A DNA stretch of 64,000 nt from assembly GCA_947631235.1 (NCBI GenBank), contig CANRKO010000004.1:62001-126000 (forward strand), written 5' to 3'. Shown here piece by piece: positions 35,201 through 44,272 of this stretch. The notes under the pieces were generated by a model. The model did no database searches. It saw nothing but the letters and a program-made list of their open reading frames with translations, and was not told the origin of the DNA. This DNA comes from an uncultured Clostridia bacterium. GTDB taxonomy: Bacteria; Bacillota; Clostridia; UBA1381. The translations under genes were made by a program, and so were the position numbers. Positions within the stretch are counted from its first letter, which is position 1. Each line of letters starts with the position of its first letter.

Positions 35201-36295
35201 ATGAAAAAGGAATTGAAGATAACGAAATATTTGCTGTGGATATTCGTCCTGGGAACGGTCGCGCTGCTTGTCGCGAACGCGCAGAAGGCTATAGATTATT
35301 CACGCGACGCTTTGAATTTGTGTTTTGAAATGATCGTGCCGACGCTGTTTCCGTTTTTTATATGCTCCGGACTTCTCATATATTCCGGCTTTTGCGAGGT
35401 TATGGCGAGGGCGTTTCGGTTCTGCATGTATCCGCTGTTTAAGGTCGCGCCGGCAGGGTCGAGCGCGTTCGTGCTCGGTATTGTAAGCGGCTATCCATTG
35501 GGCGCGGTCACGGCGGGCGAACTTTACGCGAACAACTACCTTTCAAAATCCGAAGCGGAACGGCTTTTGTCGTTTTGCAGCAACTCCGGACCGCTGTTTA
35601 TTTTAGGTTCGGTCGGTATGGCTGTGTACTCGAATATGCGGCTTGGCGCGGCTATGTACGTGACGCACATACTCGCGGCGATAACGGTCGGTGTGCTGTT
35701 TCGGTTTTACGGCAGGAACAAACATTCCTCCCCTCCCACGATTATGACAACGCCGGAGCGCGGCATGGGCGAGATTTTCGACGTCGCGCTGCAAAACGGT
35801 ATACGCAGTATTCTCACGGTATGCGGTGCGGTGCTGTTCTTTTCGGTCGCGTCGCGGCTTTTATTGGGTATTCTGCCGCTTGGCGGCACAGCGGACGCAG
35901 TTGTGTCGGGACTTATGGAATTTGTGACAGGTACGGTCAAGATTGCCGCGCTCGATATGGCGTTGTCTAAAAAGCTCATACTTACCGCCGCGATAGTCGG
36001 ATTTGCGGGCGTGAGCGTTCACGCGCAGGTTATGGCTGTTATAGCGCGGTACGATTTGAGCCTTTTCCCGTACATCGCGGGTAAGGCTCTGCACGGCGTA
36101 TTGGCGGCGGCGTATATGGCTGTGTATCTGCACTTCGCGCCCGTTACGGAGACGGTCATGGTTTCGGGCGCGCATATGAGTAAGGCGTTTTGCGCGGCGA
36201 GTTTGTTTGAACTTGTCACCGCCGCAGCAGCCGTCGCCGCGTTCCTCGCATACGCGGTCGCGAGATATGTAAAAGGGAGACGGGCGCGGGTGTGA
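35201..36295 (+). CDS. ylbJ: Sporulation integral membrane protein YlbJ
   Basis: 364-residue polytopic membrane protein with about eight helices and the nucleoside-transporter/FeoB gate-type fold. Seen: ALNLCFEMIVPTLFPFFICS near 40, APAGSSAFVLGIVSGYPLGA near 90, SFCSNSGPLFILGSVG near 130, FVTGTVKIAAL near 250 and FAGVSVHAQVMAV near 280. Required for a late sporulation stage in Bacillus. The ATG at 35201 has GGAGG upstream; a longer open frame through the divergent yqfC region is not used. Transcribed away from yqfC. Confidence 0.9.
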   Translation: MKKELKITKYLLWIFVLGTVALLVANAQKAIDYSRDALNLCFEMIVPTLFPFFICSGLLIYSGFCEVMARAFRFCMYPLFKVAPAGSSAFVLGIVSGYPLGAVTAGELYANNYLSKSEAERLLSFCSNSGPLFILGSVGMAVYSNMRLGAAMYVTHILAAITVGVLFRFYGRNKHSSPPTIMTTPERGMGEIFDVALQNGIRSILTVCGAVLFFSVASRLLLGILPLGGTADAVVSGLMEFVTGTVKIAALDMALSKKLILTAAIVGFAGVSVHAQVMAVIARYDLSLFPYIAGKALHGVLAAAYMAVYLHFAPVTETVMVSGAHMSKAFCAASLFELVTAAAAVAAFLAYAVARYVKGRRARV

Positions 36296-36306
36296 TTTGG
36301 GATTAT

Positions 36307-36425
36307 AAACCCCTCCGACGCCTTCGGCGCCACCTCCCCTAGTAGGGGAGGCTCACGATATGCGGCGCTCACCGTATGGCTCCCCTAATAGGGGAGCTGT
36401 CACACGTAGTGTGACTGAGGGGTTT
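36307..36425. repeat. Modular palindromic repeat, copy 2
   Basis: 119-bp copy of the 24808 element in the 226-base gap between ylbJ and the adenine deaminase gene, with the same AAACCCCTC/GAGGGGTTT ends. The first inner palindrome reads GACGCC/GGCGCC, and the middle has about 16 extra bases between the two CTCCCCTA modules. A fragment of the second repeat type (GGTCGCCCCTAC) follows at 36429-36440. Confidence 0.85.
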
Positions 36426-36474
36426 TACGGTCGCCCCTACGGTACCCATCGCAATTACACCGATAAACAAAATA

Positions 36475-36503
36475 TTTACATTTCCCAAAATTTATGATAC
36501 AAT
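36475..36503 (+). promoter_or_regulatory. Sigma-A promoter of the adenine deaminase gene
   Basis: TTTACA (36475-36480), 17-nt spacer, TACAAT (36498-36503), 18 nt before the start codon. Confidence 0.7.
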
Positions 36504-36521
36504 CACATAGGGTGAAACAAT

Positions 36522-38168
36522 ATGAAAAACATATCACAATACATCAATACCGCGATGGGGCGCGAAAGCGCGGACTTAATATTAAAGGGCGGGAACGTCG
36601 TAGACGTGTTCACGGGTACGGTCAAAAAAGCTGACGTTCTCATAAAAGACGGCGTTATATGCGGCGTGGGCAGCTACGGCGGCGAAAACGAGGTTGACGT
36701 AAGCGGAAAGTACGTCATGCCGTCGTTCGTTGACGCGCACGTGCATATAGAGTCGTCCATGGTAACGCCCGCCGAGTACGCGGCGGCTGTCGTTCCGCAC
36801 GGCGTTACGACCGTTATCGCCGACCCGCACGAGATTACAAACGTGTGCGGCACGGACGGCACGGACTATATGCTCAAAGCGTCGGAGGGTATCGCGCTCG
36901 ACATTAAGCTGATGCTGCCGTCATGCGTTCCCGCCGCGCCGTTTGAACACGCGGGCGCAACGCTTACAGCCGAGGACACAAATAAAATCAAGGACAAATT
37001 CTTCGGCATAGGCGAAATGATGAACTACCCCGGCATACTCGCGGCTGACGGCGAAACGCTCGGTAAGCTGTGTCTCGACAAAATCGACGGTCACGCGCCG
37101 CTTGTCACGGGACATGAGCTTGACGCTTACGCCGCTGCGGGCATTAAAACCGACCACGAGTGCAGCCGCACCGACGAAATGCTCGAAAAAATCAGCAAGG
37201 GTATGTATGTGCTGCTGAGAGAAGGCACGCTGTCACGTGACGTTGCGCGGCTCGCGGGCGGCATAAACGGCTACACGCTGCGCCGCTGCGCGTTCTGCAC
37301 CGACGACCGTTTCGTAGGCGATATTCTGCGCTCGGGCAGCATTGACAACTGTATAAGAACGGCGCAGTCATGCGGCGTTGACGATATTGACGCAATTATT
37401 ATGGCAAGCCTTAACGCGTGCGAGATGTACGGACTTAAAAACCGCGGCGCGGTCGCCCCGTCATACGCGGCGGATATAGTAGTCGCGGACGACCTAAAGC
37501 TTACGAATATACTCATGGTGTACAAGGACGGCGTGCTTGCCGCGAAGGACGGCAAGGCTCTGTTTGAGATTAAGAACACCGACGCGTCGAAGGTTACGGA
37601 CACGGTTCACCTTCCCGAAATAACGCCCGAATTTTTCGCGGACGATATGCGGGACGAGTTTTACGCGATAGAGCTTGTTCCGCACGCGATCGTGACGAAA
37701 AAGGTCACGGCGCACAAAGGCGATAATCTGAGCAAGGTGTGTGTCATAGAGCGACATCACAACCTCGGCACGAAGGGTATCGGGTACGTCACGAATTACG
37801 GCATTACGGGCGGCGCGGTCGCCTGCTCGATAGGTCACGACAGCCACAATGTAATCGTCATAGGCGACAGCGACGCGGATATGGCTCTCGCCGTGAACAC
37901 GCTCGGCAAAAGCGGCGGTATAGCCGTGTGCGGCGGCGGTGAGGTCATGGCGTATCTGGAGCTTGAAATAGCCGGACTTATGACGCAAAAAAGCGCGTCC
38001 GAAACGGCGGAAATTCACGACGAGCTTATAAAAGCCGCGCGTTCCTTAGGCGTTACCGAGGACGTTGACCCGCTGCTCGCGCTCGCGTTTCTGCCGCTGC
38101 CGGTCATACCCGAAATACGCGTCACCGACGGCGGATTGTTCGACGTTACTGAATTTAAATTCATATAA
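36522..38168 (+). CDS. ade: Adenine deaminase (AdeC type)
   Basis: Amidohydrolase that turns adenine into hypoxanthine plus ammonia for purine salvage. 548 residues: N-terminal composite domain (ADLILKGGNVVDVFTG), the metal site VDAHVHIESSMVTP near 70, VTTVIADPHEITNVCG near 102, IDGHAPLVTGHELDAY near 185, RRCAFCTDDR near 255, and the C-terminal domain with HNLGTKGIGYVTNYGITGGA, SHDSHN-like IGHDSHNVIVIG near 440 and GGIAVCGGGEVMAYLELEIAGLM. Stand-alone gene. A purine riboswitch is not seen in the 18-nt leader. Confidence 0.95.
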   Translation: MKNISQYINTAMGRESADLILKGGNVVDVFTGTVKKADVLIKDGVICGVGSYGGENEVDVSGKYVMPSFVDAHVHIESSMVTPAEYAAAVVPHGVTTVIADPHEITNVCGTDGTDYMLKASEGIALDIKLMLPSCVPAAPFEHAGATLTAEDTNKIKDKFFGIGEMMNYPGILAADGETLGKLCLDKIDGHAPLVTGHELDAYAAAGIKTDHECSRTDEMLEKISKGMYVLLREGTLSRDVARLAGGINGYTLRRCAFCTDDRFVGDILRSGSIDNCIRTAQSCGVDDIDAIIMASLNACEMYGLKNRGAVAPSYAADIVVADDLKLTNILMVYKDGVLAAKDGKALFEIKNTDASKVTDTVHLPEITPEFFADDMRDEFYAIELVPHAIVTKKVTAHKGDNLSKVCVIERHHNLGTKGIGYVTNYGITGGAVACSIGHDSHNVIVIGDSDADMALAVNTLGKSGGIAVCGGGEVMAYLELEIAGLMTQKSASETAEIHDELIKAARSLGVTEDVDPLLALAFLPLPVIPEIRVTDGGLFDVTEFKFI

Positions 38169-38181
38169 CAACATACAAAAC

Positions 38182-38238
38182 GGGGACACTAAAATTTTAG
38201 TGTCCCCTATTTTAGTGTCCCCGCACTTTAGTGTCCCC
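38182..38238. repeat. Palindrome plus direct repeats between ade and adhE
   Basis: A perfect 26-bp palindrome at 38182-38207 (arms GGGGACACTAAAA and TTTTAGTGTCCCC) is followed by two further right arms (TTTAGTGTCCCC at 38211-38222 and CTTTAGTGTCCCC at 38226-38238), spaced 15-16 nt. The last copy supplies the adhE stop codon and final His codon. The hairpin may also end transcription between the two converging genes. Confidence 0.8.
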
Positions 38239-40807
38239 GATATGCGTTCATCATAATTTCCTCTATCTCGCTCACAAGCGGCAGACGCGGATTTGCCGTC
38301 GTGCATTGATCCTCAAACGCCTTTTCCGCTATCTCGCCGAGCTTTTCGGCATACGTTTTTTCGTCTATGCCGCACTCGGCAAACGAAAGCGGCTCGTCCA
38401 CTTCCTTCATCAGATTTATAATCGCGTTCACAAGACTCTCCACTCCCTCTTCAGCCGTTGACGCGGGGAGATTCAGCGCCGCGGCGATTTCGGCGTACTT
38501 TTTATCGGCTTTGAAACGGTCGTACTTCGGGAACGACACAAGCTTTGACGGCTCGGTCGCGTTGTAGCGTATGACGTGCGGCAACAACACGGCGTTCGCT
38601 CTGCCGTGCGGTATATGGTACTCGCCGCCTATTTTGTGCGCGATTGAGTGGTTAAGTCCCAAAAACGCGTTCGTAAACGCCATACCCGCTATACAGCCGG
38701 CGTTGTGCATTTTTTCACGCGCCGTCTCGTCCGACGCGCCGTTTTTGTACGCGCGCGGCAAATATTCAAACACAAGCTGCACCGCCTTTATCGCGAGTCC
38801 GTCGGTGTAGTCGGACGCCATGACCGACACGTAAGCCTCTATCGCGTGCGTGAGAACGTCGAGACCCGTGTCGGCAGTCGCGCTTTTCGGCAGCGTCATA
38901 ACAAACTGCGGGTCGATTATCGCTACGTCGGGCGTAAGCTCGTAGTCGGCAAGCGGGTATTTCATGTTGTTCTTTTTGTCGGATATTACGGCGAAACTCG
39001 TTACCTCCGAACCCGTTCCGGACGTGGTGGGTATCGCGACGAGCCGCGTCCTGCCCATTTTCGGGAACTTGAACGCGCGTTTCCTGATGTCGAGGAAACG
39101 CAGTCTGAGCGCGTTAAAGTCAACGTCGGGGTGTTCGTAAAAAAGCCACATACCCTTTGCCGCGTCCATCGCGCTGCCGCCGCCAAGCGCGATTATAACG
39201 TCGGGCTTAAACTCGTTCATCATCTCCGCGCCCGCGCGCACCGTTTCTATCGACGGGTCGGGTTCAACGTCCGAAAAAATCTCGGAGTGAACGTATTTTT
39301 CGCGCTTGCGCAGATAGTACAGAACCTTGTCCACGTAGCCGAGCTTTACCATGCCGGGATCCGTGACGATAAACGCGCGGCTTATGTCGGGCATTTTTTC
39401 AAGGTACTGTATGGAGTTGCGCTCGAAATATATTCTGTCGGGAATTTTGAACCACTGCATATTTACTCTCCTTCGCGCCACCCTTTTCCTGTTTATGAGG
39501 TTCATCGTCGTGATATTGCCGCTTACGCTGTTGCCGCCGTAGCTGCCGCAGCCCAAAGTGAGCGACGGCATATTCGTGTTGTAAATGTCGCCTATCGCGC
39601 CGTGCGAGGACGGCGAGTTTACTATAATGCGGCTCGCCTTCAGCACGTCCGAAAATTTCCTTATAACTTCCTCGTCGCGGGCGTGGATCACCGCGCTGTG
39701 ACCCATACCGTGAAACATAACCGTTTCCTCCGCCTTCGCTATTCCCTCGTCAGCCGAATTTACGGTAATGTAGGCGAGTACGGGACTAAGCTTTTCGCGT
39801 AAAAGCGGATATTCCCCGCCCACGCCGTCCACTTTCGCGATAAGGATTTTCGTGTTCTTCGGAGCGTTTATACCCGCGTTTTCGGCGATAAAGTCCGCGC
39901 TCTTTCCCACTATTTCGGGATTTACCGAGCCTTTTTCACTGTTTATGCAGTAGTCAGAAAGCGGCTTAACCTCATCGTCGCGCACGAAGTAACAGCCGTA
40001 CTTTTCCATAAGATGCTCAAAGTCCTCGTGTATCTCATTATCGACTATCACTGTCTGTTCCGACGCGCAAATCATGCCGTTGTCAAACGTCTTTGAAAGT
40101 ACGAGGTCGTTTACGGCACGCTCCAAATCCGCGCTTTTGTGAATGTAGCACGGCACGTTGCCTGGCCCCACTCCGAGCGCTGGCTTACCCGTCGAGTATG
40201 CGGCTCTTACCATACCGCTGCCGCCCGTGGCAAGCACCGTCGCGACGCCGGGGTGGTTCATAAGCGCGGTCGTGGCGTCCACGGACGGATGTTCGATCCA
40301 CTGTATGCAGTTTTCCGGTGCGCCCGCTTTGACAGCCGCGTCGCGCACGATTTGGGCCGCCTTTGCGGAGCATTTCTGCGCCGCGGGGTGGAAACCGAAA
40401 ATTATCGGGTTACGCGCTTTTATGCACGTTATCGCCTTAAACAGCGTCGTCGAGGTCGGGTTCGTGACGGGCGTAACTCCGCATATAACGCCCACGGGTT
40501 CGGCTATAACCTCGTAGTCCTCCAAATCGCTCTGCTCTATCACGCCGACGGTTTTCTCGTCCTTTATGGAGTGATACACGTACTCTGTCGCGAACATATT
40601 TTTCGTGATTTTGTCCTCGTACACTCCCCTGCCCGTTTCCTCAACCGCCATCTTCGCAAGCTTCATATGCTTGTCAAGTCCGGCGAGCGTCATCGCTTTA
40701 ACGATTTTATCAACCTCGTCCTGCGTAAAACTCATAAATTCTTCGAGCGCCTTCTGCGCCTTTTTAACGTATCCGTCTATCATTTCATCTATGTTTATAT
40801 CAGTCAT
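38228..40807 (-). CDS. adhE: AdhE, bifunctional acetaldehyde-CoA/alcohol dehydrogenase
   Basis: Fermentative enzyme that reduces acetyl-CoA to acetaldehyde and then ethanol, regenerating NAD+. 859 residues, full length. N-terminal aldehyde dehydrogenase domain (about 1-440): GVTPVTNPTSTTLFKA, ATGGSGMVRAAYSTGKPALGVGPGNVP, catalytic Cys in NGMICASEQ near 246. C-terminal iron alcohol dehydrogenase (about 455-859): ALGGGSAMDAAKGMW, PTTSGTGSEVTSFAVI, ATADTGLDVLTHAIEAY and the iron-binding NHSIAHKIGGEYHIPHGRAN near 735. GGAGA precedes the ATG. I could not find a clear promoter or Rex site in the 150 nt upstream. Confidence 0.97.
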   Translation of the reverse strand: MTDINIDEMIDGYVKKAQKALEEFMSFTQDEVDKIVKAMTLAGLDKHMKLAKMAVEETGRGVYEDKITKNMFATEYVYHSIKDEKTVGVIEQSDLEDYEVIAEPVGVICGVTPVTNPTSTTLFKAITCIKARNPIIFGFHPAAQKCSAKAAQIVRDAAVKAGAPENCIQWIEHPSVDATTALMNHPGVATVLATGGSGMVRAAYSTGKPALGVGPGNVPCYIHKSADLERAVNDLVLSKTFDNGMICASEQTVIVDNEIHEDFEHLMEKYGCYFVRDDEVKPLSDYCINSEKGSVNPEIVGKSADFIAENAGINAPKNTKILIAKVDGVGGEYPLLREKLSPVLAYITVNSADEGIAKAEETVMFHGMGHSAVIHARDEEVIRKFSDVLKASRIIVNSPSSHGAIGDIYNTNMPSLTLGCGSYGGNSVSGNITTMNLINRKRVARRRVNMQWFKIPDRIYFERNSIQYLEKMPDISRAFIVTDPGMVKLGYVDKVLYYLRKREKYVHSEIFSDVEPDPSIETVRAGAEMMNEFKPDVIIALGGGSAMDAAKGMWLFYEHPDVDFNALRLRFLDIRKRAFKFPKMGRTRLVAIPTTSGTGSEVTSFAVISDKKNNMKYPLADYELTPDVAIIDPQFVMTLPKSATADTGLDVLTHAIEAYVSVMASDYTDGLAIKAVQLVFEYLPRAYKNGASDETAREKMHNAGCIAGMAFTNAFLGLNHSIAHKIGGEYHIPHGRANAVLLPHVIRYNATEPSKLVSFPKYDRFKADKKYAEIAAALNLPASTAEEGVESLVNAIINLMKEVDEPLSFAECGIDEKTYAEKLGEIAEKAFEDQCTTANPRLPLVSEIEEIMMNAYRGH

Positions 40808-40901
40808 TTCACTCTCTCCTTCGGCGGTTTCTTCTCCTTTTAATATCCGCCGTGCGCGTGCAAAAAATACCTGCGGCGCGTGAATATTTTGCTTTTTTAT
40901 A

Positions 40902-40930
40902 TTGATTTAAAAGGTAAATTGAGGTATAAT
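40902..40930 (+). promoter_or_regulatory. Sigma-A promoter of azlCD
   Basis: TTGATT (40902-40907), 17-nt spacer, TATAAT (40925-40930), 30 nt before azlC. Confidence 0.75.
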
Positions 40931-40959
40931 TACTGTATATACGGTAAATGGGGTAAATT

Positions 40960-41667
40960 ATGGAATTAAATGGGATAAAACAGTTTAAAAAAGGCGCGCT
41001 GCTCGGTCTGCCTATCGCGCTCGGTTATCTGCCGGTGTCGTTCGCGTTCGGCATTAAGGCGGTGGCGAACGGTATCGCGCCGATATGGTCGATTATAATT
41101 TCAATGACAAACTTAACGTCAGCCGGACAGGTTGCCGCTATAGACATAATAGGCGCTGCCGGAACGTACGCGGAAATGGCGCTCACAACGCTTGTGATAA
41201 ACGCGCGGTACATGCTCATGTCAATATCGCTGACGCAGAAGATGAGGAAATTTTCAATGGGTAAAAAACTCGCGGCGGCATTCGGCGTAACTGATGAAAT
41301 CTTTATCGTCGCGTCAACCACTCCGTACGAGATTACGTTTCCGCTTATGCTCGGACTTATCGCCATACCGTATATCGGCTGGACGGTCGGCACGGCTCTC
41401 GGCTCGTTCGCGGGCGGACTTTTGCCCGAGTACCTCGCGAGGGCTATGGAAATATCGCTTTACGCGATGTTTATCGCGATAATCGTACCGGCTGTCAAGA
41501 GGGATATTAAAATATTGTTTGCGGCAGCGGTAGCCGTGGCGATAAGCGCGGCGATGTATTTTCTCGCTCCGTTTATTTCGTCGGGCTGGGTCATAATCAT
41601 AGCGGCTGTCACGGCGAGCGCGCTCGGCGCGACCTTCTTCCCGAGAAAGGGGGCTGACGGCGAATGA
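40960..41667 (+). CDS. azlC: AzlC-family branched-chain amino acid exporter subunit
   Basis: Large subunit of the AzlCD/YgaZH two-part exporter for branched-chain amino acids and analogues. 235 residues, about five to six membrane helices: KKGALLGLPIALGYLPVSFAFG start, TSAGQVAAIDIIG, LTTLVINARYMLMSISLTQK near 75-95 and FGVTDEIFIVA near 108. Overlaps azlD by 4 nt (ATGA), so the two are coupled. Confidence 0.92.
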   Translation: MELNGIKQFKKGALLGLPIALGYLPVSFAFGIKAVANGIAPIWSIIISMTNLTSAGQVAAIDIIGAAGTYAEMALTTLVINARYMLMSISLTQKMRKFSMGKKLAAAFGVTDEIFIVASTTPYEITFPLMLGLIAIPYIGWTVGTALGSFAGGLLPEYLARAMEISLYAMFIAIIVPAVKRDIKILFAAAVAVAISAAMYFLAPFISSGWVIIIAAVTASALGATFFPRKGADGE

Positions 41668-41963
41668 GGATATTTGTTTACGTGCTTATCATGGCGGGCG
41701 TTACATATCTGATACGCGCTCTGCCGTTTATACTGCTGCGCGGCGAAATTAAGTCTGTGTGGCTGAGGTCGTTCTTCTACTACGTGCCGTACGCGGTGCT
41801 GGGGGCTATGACGTTTCCCGCGATATTTTTCTGCACCGGCTCGGTCGTCGTTTCGGCAATCGGGTGCGCGGCGGCGATATGCACCGCGTTCCTCGGCGGC
41901 GGACTTGTGACGGCTGCGGTCGTGAGCGTCGCGGCTGTGCTGCTCGCGGGTTTGGTGATGTAG
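41664..41963 (+). CDS. azlD: AzlD-family small subunit of the exporter
   Basis: 99 residues with about four membrane helices (LIMAGVTYLIRALPFILL, then YVPYAVLGAMTFPAIFF and the Ala/Val-rich end VTAAVVSVAAVLLAGLVM). The TYLIRALPF motif and the YVPYAVLGAM turn are AzlD hallmarks. Confidence 0.9.
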   Translation: MRIFVYVLIMAGVTYLIRALPFILLRGEIKSVWLRSFFYYVPYAVLGAMTFPAIFFCTGSVVVSAIGCAAAICTAFLGGGLVTAAVVSVAAVLLAGLVM

Positions 41964-41970
41964 ATAGGCG

Positions 41971-42145
41971 GGCGGGCGACCGCAAGGGTCGCCCCTACGA
42001 CACGCAAAATGAAAATTGTAGGGGCATGCGGGCGAACACGGTTCGCCCCTACGGCGTTAATTTATAAAATTGGGCGTAGGGGACGGCGCCCACGACGTCC
42101 CGTTCACATCGTTAATCCGTAGGGGCGACCCTCGCGGTCGCCCGT
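41971..42145. repeat. Cluster of GGGCGACC-type hairpin repeats
   Basis: This fills most of the first half of the 329-base gap between azlD and fbp. Hairpins with GGGCGACC/GGTCGCCC arms lie at 41974-41994 and about 42124-42143; a variant GGGCGAAC/GTTCGCCC is at 42030-42048; a decayed copy (GGGGACGG, then GACGTCCC) lies between. Most are joined to GTAGGGGC or GCCCCTAC. The remaining bases hold the split palindromic repeat and the fbp ribosome site; I see no gene here. Confidence 0.75.
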
Positions 42146-42150
42146 TGTAA

Positions 42151-42260
42151 GGCTCCCCTATTAGGGGAGCTGTCACACGCAAGTGTGACTGAGGGGTTTA
42201 TTCGCTGCAAAACCAAACCCCTCCGACGCCTTCGGCGTCACCTCCCCTAGTAGGGGAGGC
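42151..42260. repeat. Modular palindromic repeat, copy 3, halves in swapped order
   Basis: The right half of the 24808 element (GGCTCCCC to GAGGGGTTT, 42151-42199) comes first, then 15 unrelated bases, then the left half (AAACCCCTC to GGGGAGGC, 42215-42260). The order right-then-left suggests two neighbouring copies that each lost their outer half, or a permuted copy. Confidence 0.75.
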
Positions 42261-42292
42261 ATATATTATAAATTCAGAAAGGATGGTACCAT

Positions 42293-44260
42293 ATGGAATA
42301 CGATATTGACTATCTCACGCTGTTGTCGCAGCAGTACCCGACGGTCAAGGCGGCGGCGAAGGAGATCATACACCTGCAGTCAATGCAAAAGCTGCCGAAA
42401 CTCACGGAGCATTTTATGAGCGACATTCACGGCGAATACGAGTCCTTTCTGCACATATTAAAGAACGCGTCGGGCGTTATAAAAGACAAAATCGCGCTCA
42501 TTTACGGGCGCACGCTGTCCGAGCGCGACAGGCAGATACTCGCCACGCTCATATACTACCCCGAACAAAAGCTGGAGCTTATAAAATCACAGGTCGAGGA
42601 CATCGACGACTGGTACAGAATTACGCTCTACCGCCTTATCGAGATATGCCGAGTCATAGCGTCGAAGTACACGCGTGCAAAGGTGCGCTCGTTCCTGCCG
42701 CAGACGTTCGGCTCGACGATCGACGAGCTTATCCACGCCGACAACGATTACGGCTCGGACAAGTCCAACTACTACAACGAAACGATTTCATCCATAGTCG
42801 AACTCGGTCAGGCGGACGCGTTTATAGTCGATATTTCGACGCTTATACAGACGCTCGCGATAGGCAATCTTCACATCATCGGCGACATATTCGACCGAGG
42901 TCCGAGAGCCGATATTATACTCGACACGCTCCAAGGCTACCACAGCGTAGACATTCAGTGGGGCAACCACGACGTTGAGTGGATGGGCGCGGCGGCGGGT
43001 TCGCTCGCGTGTATCGCGAACGTCATATCAATATCCACAAAGTACGCGAATTTCGACTGCCTTGAGGACGGGTACGGAATAAATATGCGCCCGCTAACGG
43101 TGTTCGCGCTTGAAACGTATGCGGACGACCCGTGCGAACGGTTCAAGCTGCGCAATCCCAACGAGGTGAGAATGTCGCGCCATGACGAGAACGTGTGGGC
43201 GCGTATACATAAGGCAATCTCGATTATCGAGTTTAAGCTGGAGGGTCAGCTTATTCTGCGCCATCCCGAATTTGAAATGGACAGCCATCTTATGCTTGAC
43301 AAGATAAATTACAAGGACGGCACGATAACGCTCGACGGTGTGACGCACAAGCTTACGGATACCAACTTCCCCACCGTCGATCCCGAAAATCCGTTCGAGC
43401 TTACGAGTGAGGAAAAGGAGCTTATGGAGCTTTTGCGCACGTCGTTTCTGCGCAGCGAAAAGCTGCAGAAACACATACGTTTTCTGTACGAGAAGGGCGG
43501 CATTTACCATTCCTGCAACAACAACCTTCTCTACCACGGCTGCATACCGATGAACAGCGACGGCACGTTCCGCGAGGTGACGCTCGCGGGCAAAAAGTTA
43601 AAGGGCAAGTCGCTCATGGATATGGCTGACAAAATCGCGCGTGACGGCTTTTTCGGACGCAGGGGTTCAAAGGCGAAGGAGTACGGCGAGGACTTCCTGT
43701 GGTTCCTATGGTGCGGCTGCTTTTCGCCGCTGTACGGCAAAAACAAAATGACGACGTTCGAGCGTTACTTCATCGAGGACGAAAGCACGTGGACGGAGAT
43801 AAAGGACGAGTATTACCGCCTTGTCGAGCAGCCGGAGGTGTGCGGCATGATTTTGGACGAGTTCGGCATTGACAAAAACGCGTACTCGCATATTATAAAC
43901 GGTCATGTGCCTGTTAAGATTAAAAAGGGCGAAAGTCCTATCAAGGCGGGCGGTAAGCTTATCGTGATCGACGGCGGTCTGTCGAGGGCGTACCAGAAGG
44001 TCACGGGTCTTGCCGGTTACACGCTGATATTTAACTCGCACGGTCTACTTTTAAGCGCGCACGACGCGTTTGTGTCGGCGCAGAGCGCGATACAGAAGGA
44101 AAAGGATATTTATTCCACTCTCGACGTAATTGACCTCGCGCCGAAACGTCTGCTCATAGAGGACACCGACGCGGGCGCGGCGCAGGCTAAGCGCATACGC
44201 GAGCTTAGAGCGCTCATGGACGCGTACCAAAACGGCACGATTAAACAAAATTTTAATTAA
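42293..44260 (+). CDS. fbp: Fructose-1,6-bisphosphatase, class 3
   Basis: Gluconeogenic phosphatase of the Firmicutes-specific class 3 (metallophosphatase fold). 655 residues, normal length. Metal-site motifs: FMSDIHGEYESFLHIL near 40, IGDIFDRGPRADIILD near 197, WGNHDVEWMGAAAG near 222, INGHVPVKIKKGESPIKAGGKLIVIDGGLSRAYQ near 540-575. Follows the repeat cluster; no clear promoter is seen in front of it. The next gene starts 12 nt downstream. Confidence 0.97.
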   Translation: MEYDIDYLTLLSQQYPTVKAAAKEIIHLQSMQKLPKLTEHFMSDIHGEYESFLHILKNASGVIKDKIALIYGRTLSERDRQILATLIYYPEQKLELIKSQVEDIDDWYRITLYRLIEICRVIASKYTRAKVRSFLPQTFGSTIDELIHADNDYGSDKSNYYNETISSIVELGQADAFIVDISTLIQTLAIGNLHIIGDIFDRGPRADIILDTLQGYHSVDIQWGNHDVEWMGAAAGSLACIANVISISTKYANFDCLEDGYGINMRPLTVFALETYADDPCERFKLRNPNEVRMSRHDENVWARIHKAISIIEFKLEGQLILRHPEFEMDSHLMLDKINYKDGTITLDGVTHKLTDTNFPTVDPENPFELTSEEKELMELLRTSFLRSEKLQKHIRFLYEKGGIYHSCNNNLLYHGCIPMNSDGTFREVTLAGKKLKGKSLMDMADKIARDGFFGRRGSKAKEYGEDFLWFLWCGCFSPLYGKNKMTTFERYFIEDESTWTEIKDEYYRLVEQPEVCGMILDEFGIDKNAYSHIINGHVPVKIKKGESPIKAGGKLIVIDGGLSRAYQKVTGLAGYTLIFNSHGLLLSAHDAFVSAQSAIQKEKDIYSTLDVIDLAPKRLLIEDTDAGAAQAKRIRELRALMDAYQNGTIKQNFN

Positions 44261-44272
44261 GGAGCAATCAAA

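Noticed and set aside
38648-39802. 384-codon plus-strand frame over adhE
   Set aside because: Antisense to AdhE; Arg/His/Tyr-rich product without homology signs.
40808-40959. Rex operator for adhE
   Set aside because: No TTGTGAAATTATTTCACAA-like palindrome is found in the adhE/azlC intergenic region.
41971-42260. CRISPR array between azlD and fbp
   Set aside because: The repeats are palindromic, unequal in length and unevenly spaced, without constant-length spacers or cas genes.
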